From assembly GCA_021815535.1 (NCBI GenBank), contig JAKAGL010000081.1, positions 1 to 8,941 on the forward strand: a stretch of 8,941 nucleotides of DNA, given 5' to 3'. This document shows positions 6,324 through 8,941 of the stretch, piece after piece (the stretch's first letter is position 1; each line of letters begins with the position of its first letter). A program made the position numbers and the translations under genes. A model generated the notes under the pieces. The model was not told where the DNA came from. It did no database searches and saw nothing but the letters and a program-made list of their open reading frames with translations. This stretch comes from a bacterium. Lineage in GTDB: Bacteria; Nitrospinota_A; UBA7883; JACRGQ01.

Positions 6324-6508
6324 AGGCGTTTTCCATTGGATTTTTCTCGACGATCATTTCCGCCGCGCAACTGGCCAAAAACGCCGTGGAGCGGGCAAGT
6401 ATGCATGATGTGTATGTTTTCATCGACGAGAACTTCGCGCCGCTGGCGATATCGCTTTCCACCATTTTGGCGGCGGAACTGATCGTGGTGGGCATTCTCG
6501 CACGGTAG
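6320..6508 (+). CDS. Small predicted membrane protein coupled to the FlgM-like gene
   Basis: A 62-residue peptide that I do not recognise. The N-terminal 25 residues are mildly hydrophobic and amphipathic (MKAFSIGFFSTIISAAQLAK), followed by a polar, acidic centre (28-38, with HD and DEN) and one predicted transmembrane helix at about 39-61, ending in AR. This suggests a single-pass inner-membrane peptide. Its ATG overlaps the stop of the FlgM-like gene in ATGA, and GGGGA lies about 5 nt before the start, so translational coupling is likely. Sharing the sigma-28-like promoter would place it in a flagellar or motility regulon, which is an inference. The stop at 6506-6508 is 27 bp from the stop of the convergent DUF5674 gene. 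Codon use looks ordinary and no frameshift is apparent. Confidence 0.6.
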   Translation: MKAFSIGFFSTIISAAQLAKNAVERASMHDVYVFIDENFAPLAISLSTILAAELIVVGILAR

Positions 6509-6535
6509 AATCAGGCTCATATTCATCAGGCACGA

Positions 6536-6901
6536 TCAGGCCGTCCGATCCAGCGCATCCCTGAAATATTCTTCTATCATCTCCTTCGCCACAGCGCGGA
6601 TGGTCATATCCGCGATTTCGTCCAGCCGGTTTCCCGGCCGGTTCTGGTTGATCTGTGACTTGTAAGCAATGGCGCCGGTTTCAATATTCAGTTTCACCCC
6701 CCAACAGTCGGCGGGATTTGATCCGCGGGTTTTAAGCAGTTCCAGACAGTCGGTATGCCATTTACCGCCGCCCGCCATAGTCCGGTTTTTTATGTCCACC
6801 ACGATTTTTATGGTGCCATGATGGCCTGCCGCCAATTCAGTCATGAGGGCAGGGGACACCGCTCTATCGATAATGATATTTTTAAATTGACCGCCTGCCA
6901 T
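6536..6901 (-). CDS. DUF5674 family protein
   Basis: A 121-residue soluble protein of unknown function. The pattern matches what I recall of DUF5674: a hydrophobic strand with VVDI (34-37) followed by an A-x-GG-x-x-H segment (AGGGKWH at 43-49), then LLKTRGSNPADCWGVKL (55-71) and NQNRPGNR (85-92). Near-invariant positions there include H49, D51, G60-S61, W67-G68 and the RPGNR group; such conserved polar residues could form an active or binding site, but no activity is known to me. The ATG at 6901 overlaps the stop of the upstream DUF502 gene (TGATG), implying translational coupling; a TTG at 6904 would add one residue. No Shine-Dalgarno sequence is evident, which also favours coupling. It is the last gene of a minus-strand cluster. 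Confidence 0.7.
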   Translation of the reverse strand: MAGGQFKNIIIDRAVSPALMTELAAGHHGTIKIVVDIKNRTMAGGGKWHTDCLELLKTRGSNPADCWGVKLNIETGAIAYKSQINQNRPGNRLDEIADMTIRAVAKEMIEEYFRDALDRTA

Positions 6902-7560
6902 CAAACATCGCCCGGCTGTTCCGGCAATTGGTCCGGGTTGAAGGATGGGACAAACATGCCGCCGGAAATGATGAGCTTGAAACCATCCTCCACGGACATA
7001 TCGAGTTCGGTAACGTCATCTTTTGGCAGAGCGAGGTAGAAACCGGAGGTGGGATTTGGAGTGGTGGGGATAAAGACATTTACCAGATTCATCCCAGCGC
7101 GGACGCTGATCTCGCTTTTGCCGGTATTGGTAATGAAGGCTATGGTGTAAATCCCTTTGCGGGGGTATTCGATCATCACCACTTTGTTGAACGCCATGCC
7201 GCCATTTGAGAAGGTTTCGATCATCTGCTTGGAGGCGGAGTAGACCCCTTTAAGGCCGGGTATTTTCACGATAAACGATTCACCCATAGCGATAAGTTTG
7301 CGTCCCGCATAATATTTTGTGATTATCCCGACGCCGAAAACCAGCGTGAGAGTTGTGATCACCCCGATGCCGGGAATGCGGTATTCGGGATCGAGATGTG
7401 CGCCAAAAATGATGAGGAGACGGGTGATGAGCGGGCTGAAGAGTCCGTCAACGCCAGTGAAGACGAAGCGGAAGACAACAATGGTAACCGCCAACGGCAA
7501 GGTGATGAAAAGGCCGGTGATGAAAGTGTTGCGCAACGCGTGTTTGGCTCTTGTCAGCAT
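6901..7560 (-). CDS. DUF502 family inner-membrane protein
   Basis: A 219-residue membrane protein of the DUF502 family, found widely in bacteria and plant organelle-type relatives, with no settled biochemical role. Two hydrophobic helices are seen at about 13-33 and 63-82, separated by a loop with DPEYRIPGIG (57-66). The soluble C-terminal part carries the family hallmarks: KIPGLKGVYSASKQ (99-112), a hydrophobic VVMIEYPRKGIYTIAFIT stretch (127-144), NVFIPTTPNPTSGF (161-174) and EDGFKLIISGG (191-201). Length is typical of the family. The ATG at 7560 is preceded by GGGA/CGGA sequences within 11 nt. Its stop overlaps the DUF5674 start; the MBL-hydrolase gene ends 79 bp upstream. A perfect 14-bp palindrome sits 10 nt before the start. 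Confidence 0.9.
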   Translation of the reverse strand: MLTRAKHALRNTFITGLFITLPLAVTIVVFRFVFTGVDGLFSPLITRLLIIFGAHLDPEYRIPGIGVITTLTLVFGVGIITKYYAGRKLIAMGESFIVKIPGLKGVYSASKQMIETFSNGGMAFNKVVMIEYPRKGIYTIAFITNTGKSEISVRAGMNLVNVFIPTTPNPTSGFYLALPKDDVTELDMSVEDGFKLIISGGMFVPSFNPDQLPEQPGDV

Positions 7561-7569
7561 AGTCCGGTT

Positions 7570-7583
7570 CCCGAGGCCTCGGG
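7570..7583. promoter_or_regulatory. 14-bp perfect palindrome before the DUF502 gene
   Basis: CCCGAGGCCTCGGG is its own reverse complement and lies 10-23 nt before the DUF502 ATG. In RNA it can fold as a 5-bp GC stem with a 4-nt loop that sequesters part of the GGGA sequence near the ribosome-binding position. It may be an operator or a translational hairpin; both are inference. Confidence 0.35.
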
Positions 7584-7639
7584 CCTGTGTGTATCGGTGT
7601 TTCCTGTGAAAGCGCCGGGTGCGGCTGATCGCCCGCGCT

Positions 7640-8521
7640 TCAGATGTCTACCCTCATTCCTTCCCGCGCGCCGAACACCTCGATCTTGAGCCCTACGGCA
7701 GCAATGCGTTTTTGCATGTCTTCCACGATATCCTTCTCATCGTCATCCTTGCGGTCCGGGTCATGGTGAAAGAGGGCAAAACGTTTTATGCCCGACTTGG
7801 AGACCAAACCGAAATTATGGGCGGTGGAACTGTGCCCCCATCCAACATGTGAAGGGTATTCCGCCTCGGTGTACTGGGTGTCCAGCACAAGCAGATCGGC
7901 CCCGGCAATGAACTCCACCAGCCGTCCGTTTTGCTCGGCGATGATCTGGTTCATCTCGTCCTCGCTTTCCTCTTCTCCGAGGAAGTTGTAATACGGCTCG
8001 TGGTCGGTACAGTACACCAACACTTTGCCCTTTTTTTCAAAACGGTAGCCGAGGCAGAGCACGGGATGATTAAGGTATTTCGTGCGGATGTTGTAACCGC
8101 CGATGCTGATGGTTTCCTCTTTCAGTTCGTGATAGTAAATTTTCGCTTGAAGCTCCGCCACGCGGACCGGGAAATAAGTGTACTCCATTTGCCTGTCGAG
8201 GATTTCTTCCAGCGATTTTTCATAGTGCACCGGGCCGTAAATATGCACGGTGTATCCGGGGATCAGTAACGGGGCGAAAAACGGCAGCCCCTGGATGTGA
8301 TCCCAATGGGTATGTGAAAAGAAGAGGTGTATCTCTTTTTTGTCTTTATGATTGCGGGCGAGTTCAATGCCGAGCTTCCGGATACCGGTGCCGGCGTCGA
8401 GTATGATCACCGGGCTGTCGTCATCCATCAGTTGCAGGCAGGAGGTGTTGCCGCCGAAATAGGCGGTATCCGGCCCGGGGGCGGATATTGATCCGCGTAC
8501 TCCCCAAAAAGTTAGATTCAT
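7640..8521 (-). CDS. MBL-fold metallo-hydrolase (PhnP/phosphodiesterase-like)
   Basis: A 293-residue cytoplasmic metallo-beta-lactamase-fold enzyme. Residues 5-29 (FWGVRGSISAPGPDTAYFGG, then NTSC) are the characteristic opening of a clade related to PhnP and class-II-like phosphodiesterases. The metal-binding motif HTHWDH is intact (H70, H72, D74, H75), with further ligand candidates H152 (LNHP), D173 (CTDH) and H252 (FHHDP). GHSSTAH at 229-235 resembles the substrate-side histidine motif of this clade. A phosphodiester-type substrate, perhaps a cyclic nucleotide, is an inference; the exact substrate cannot be read. The acidic insert EEESEDE (183-189) and the D/K-rich run at 254-264 are unusual but near the surface by composition. 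The ATG at 8521 starts 6 nt after the stop of the HDOD gene, so the two are almost certainly cotranscribed. Confidence 0.85.
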   Translation of the reverse strand: MNLTFWGVRGSISAPGPDTAYFGGNTSCLQLMDDDSPVIILDAGTGIRKLGIELARNHKDKKEIHLFFSHTHWDHIQGLPFFAPLLIPGYTVHIYGPVHYEKSLEEILDRQMEYTYFPVRVAELQAKIYYHELKEETISIGGYNIRTKYLNHPVLCLGYRFEKKGKVLVYCTDHEPYYNFLGEEESEDEMNQIIAEQNGRLVEFIAGADLLVLDTQYTEAEYPSHVGWGHSSTAHNFGLVSKSGIKRFALFHHDPDRKDDDEKDIVEDMQKRIAAVGLKIEVFGAREGMRVDI

Positions 8522-8527
8522 ACTTTG

Positions 8528-8941
8528 TCAATTCTTAAGAAAAACCTTGGCATCTTCAACCATTTTCCCCAAATTTACAAACACATCCCCTGCGTTCCTT
8601 TCCGGTACCGCCAGTATATCCCAAACCTCGGGCGAAAGCATTTCCATTCCGTGGCGATTTTTAATGCCGATTTCGTTCTGGTTGCAGTACCAATCAGACA
8701 GGTGTACCGCCGCCTTCAGCCTGTCGCTATCACTTCCGAATCTCGGAGCATGATGCTCATTGATCGTTTCCAGCAACAGCGGCGGCAGTTCCCATTTTTT
8801 CGCGATGAGCATTCCCAACTCCGCATGATTCACGCCGAGGGCTTCTTTTTCGACAACCGATTTAAATTCGCCGGGACGGTACGCGGGGTTGGTGAGGCGG
8901 GCGAACTCATCGGGCAGGTGCTGCACCAGGATAACCTTTCC
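8528..8941 (-). CDS. HDOD domain protein, C-terminal part (start lies beyond window)
   Basis: The C-terminal 137 residues of an HDOD/HD-related signalling protein; the frame is open to the right edge, so the true start is outside. The first visible residues, GKVILVQHLPDEFARL, match the region just after the family's LH(D/N)IGK motif. Next comes VVEKEALGVNHAELGMLIAKKW (split here as EKEALGVNH and AELGMLIAKKW), then ELPPLLLETINEHHAP and an AVHLSDWYC helix, the usual order in HDOD domains. HDOD proteins are generally regulatory, lacking a complete HD metal site, and act in signalling and motility control in several proteobacteria. Whether this one keeps the metal ligands cannot be seen because that part is cut off. 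It is followed 6 nt later by the MBL-hydrolase gene, suggesting a common regulatory function. Confidence 0.8.
   Translation of the reverse strand, partial: GKVILVQHLPDEFARLTNPAYRPGEFKSVVEKEALGVNHAELGMLIAKKWELPPLLLETINEHHAPRFGSDSDRLKAAVHLSDWYCNQNEIGIKNRHGMEMLSPEVWDILAVPERNAGDVFVNLGKMVEDAKVFLKN

Noticed and set aside
6509..6535. Possible terminator between the convergent 62-residue and DUF5674 genes
   Set aside because: The 27-bp gap has only a repeated ATCAGG-like word and no stem of useful length or T-tract.
7319..7689. Plus-strand open frames over the DUF502 start and the 7561-7639 gap
   Set aside because: Antisense to the conserved DUF502 N-terminus and the MBL C-terminus, with no domain of their own.

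Overview
The window reads as chromosomal housekeeping and signalling DNA from a Gram-negative, rod-shaped and probably flagellated bacterium. The evidence is MreB, a LysM-type lytic transglycosylase, c-di-GMP-type HD-GYP and HDOD proteins, and a FlgM-like peptide behind a sigma-28-like element. Base composition is moderately GC-rich and coding is dense. Protein style (DUF3391/HD-GYP, DUF502, an MBL protein beside HDOD) suggests a deltaproteobacterium-like or Nitrospinota/Nitrospirota-like lineage, but this is an impression, not a placement. No tRNA, rRNA, CRISPR array, insertion sequence or phage gene was recognised.

Layout: (1) 1-980, minus strand: mreB, cut by the left edge just before its C-terminus. 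(2) 1105-3270, minus: a 721-residue MltD-like lytic transglycosylase with several LysM-like modules. (3) 3271-3342: a 72-bp divergent promoter region. (4) 3343-4575, plus: a DUF3391 + HD-GYP protein, probably a c-di-GMP phosphodiesterase. (5) 4604-5776, minus and convergent with it: a secreted, stand-alone version of the catalytic domain of BcsG, the cellulose phosphoethanolamine transferase. (6) 5777-6143: a 367-bp intergenic region with a 12-bp palindrome and a perfect GCCGATAA sigma-28-type -10 element. (7) 6144-6508, plus: two small, overlapping genes, a FlgM-like 59-residue peptide and a 62-residue predicted membrane peptide. (8) 6536-8941, minus: a run HDOD (partial) - MBL-fold hydrolase - DUF502 membrane protein - DUF5674 protein, probably one or two operons.

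Themes: mreB and the transglycosylase both serve cell-wall growth and shape. HD-GYP, HDOD and the MBL hydrolase are signalling-type proteins. The BcsG-like enzyme hints that the organism decorates an exopolysaccharide with phosphoethanolamine, a process controlled by c-di-GMP in other bacteria, although no cellulose synthase gene lies in the window. The two least described items are the BcsG catalytic domain without its membrane part (4604-5776) and the sigma-28-like / FlgM-like / small-membrane-peptide unit (6108-6508).
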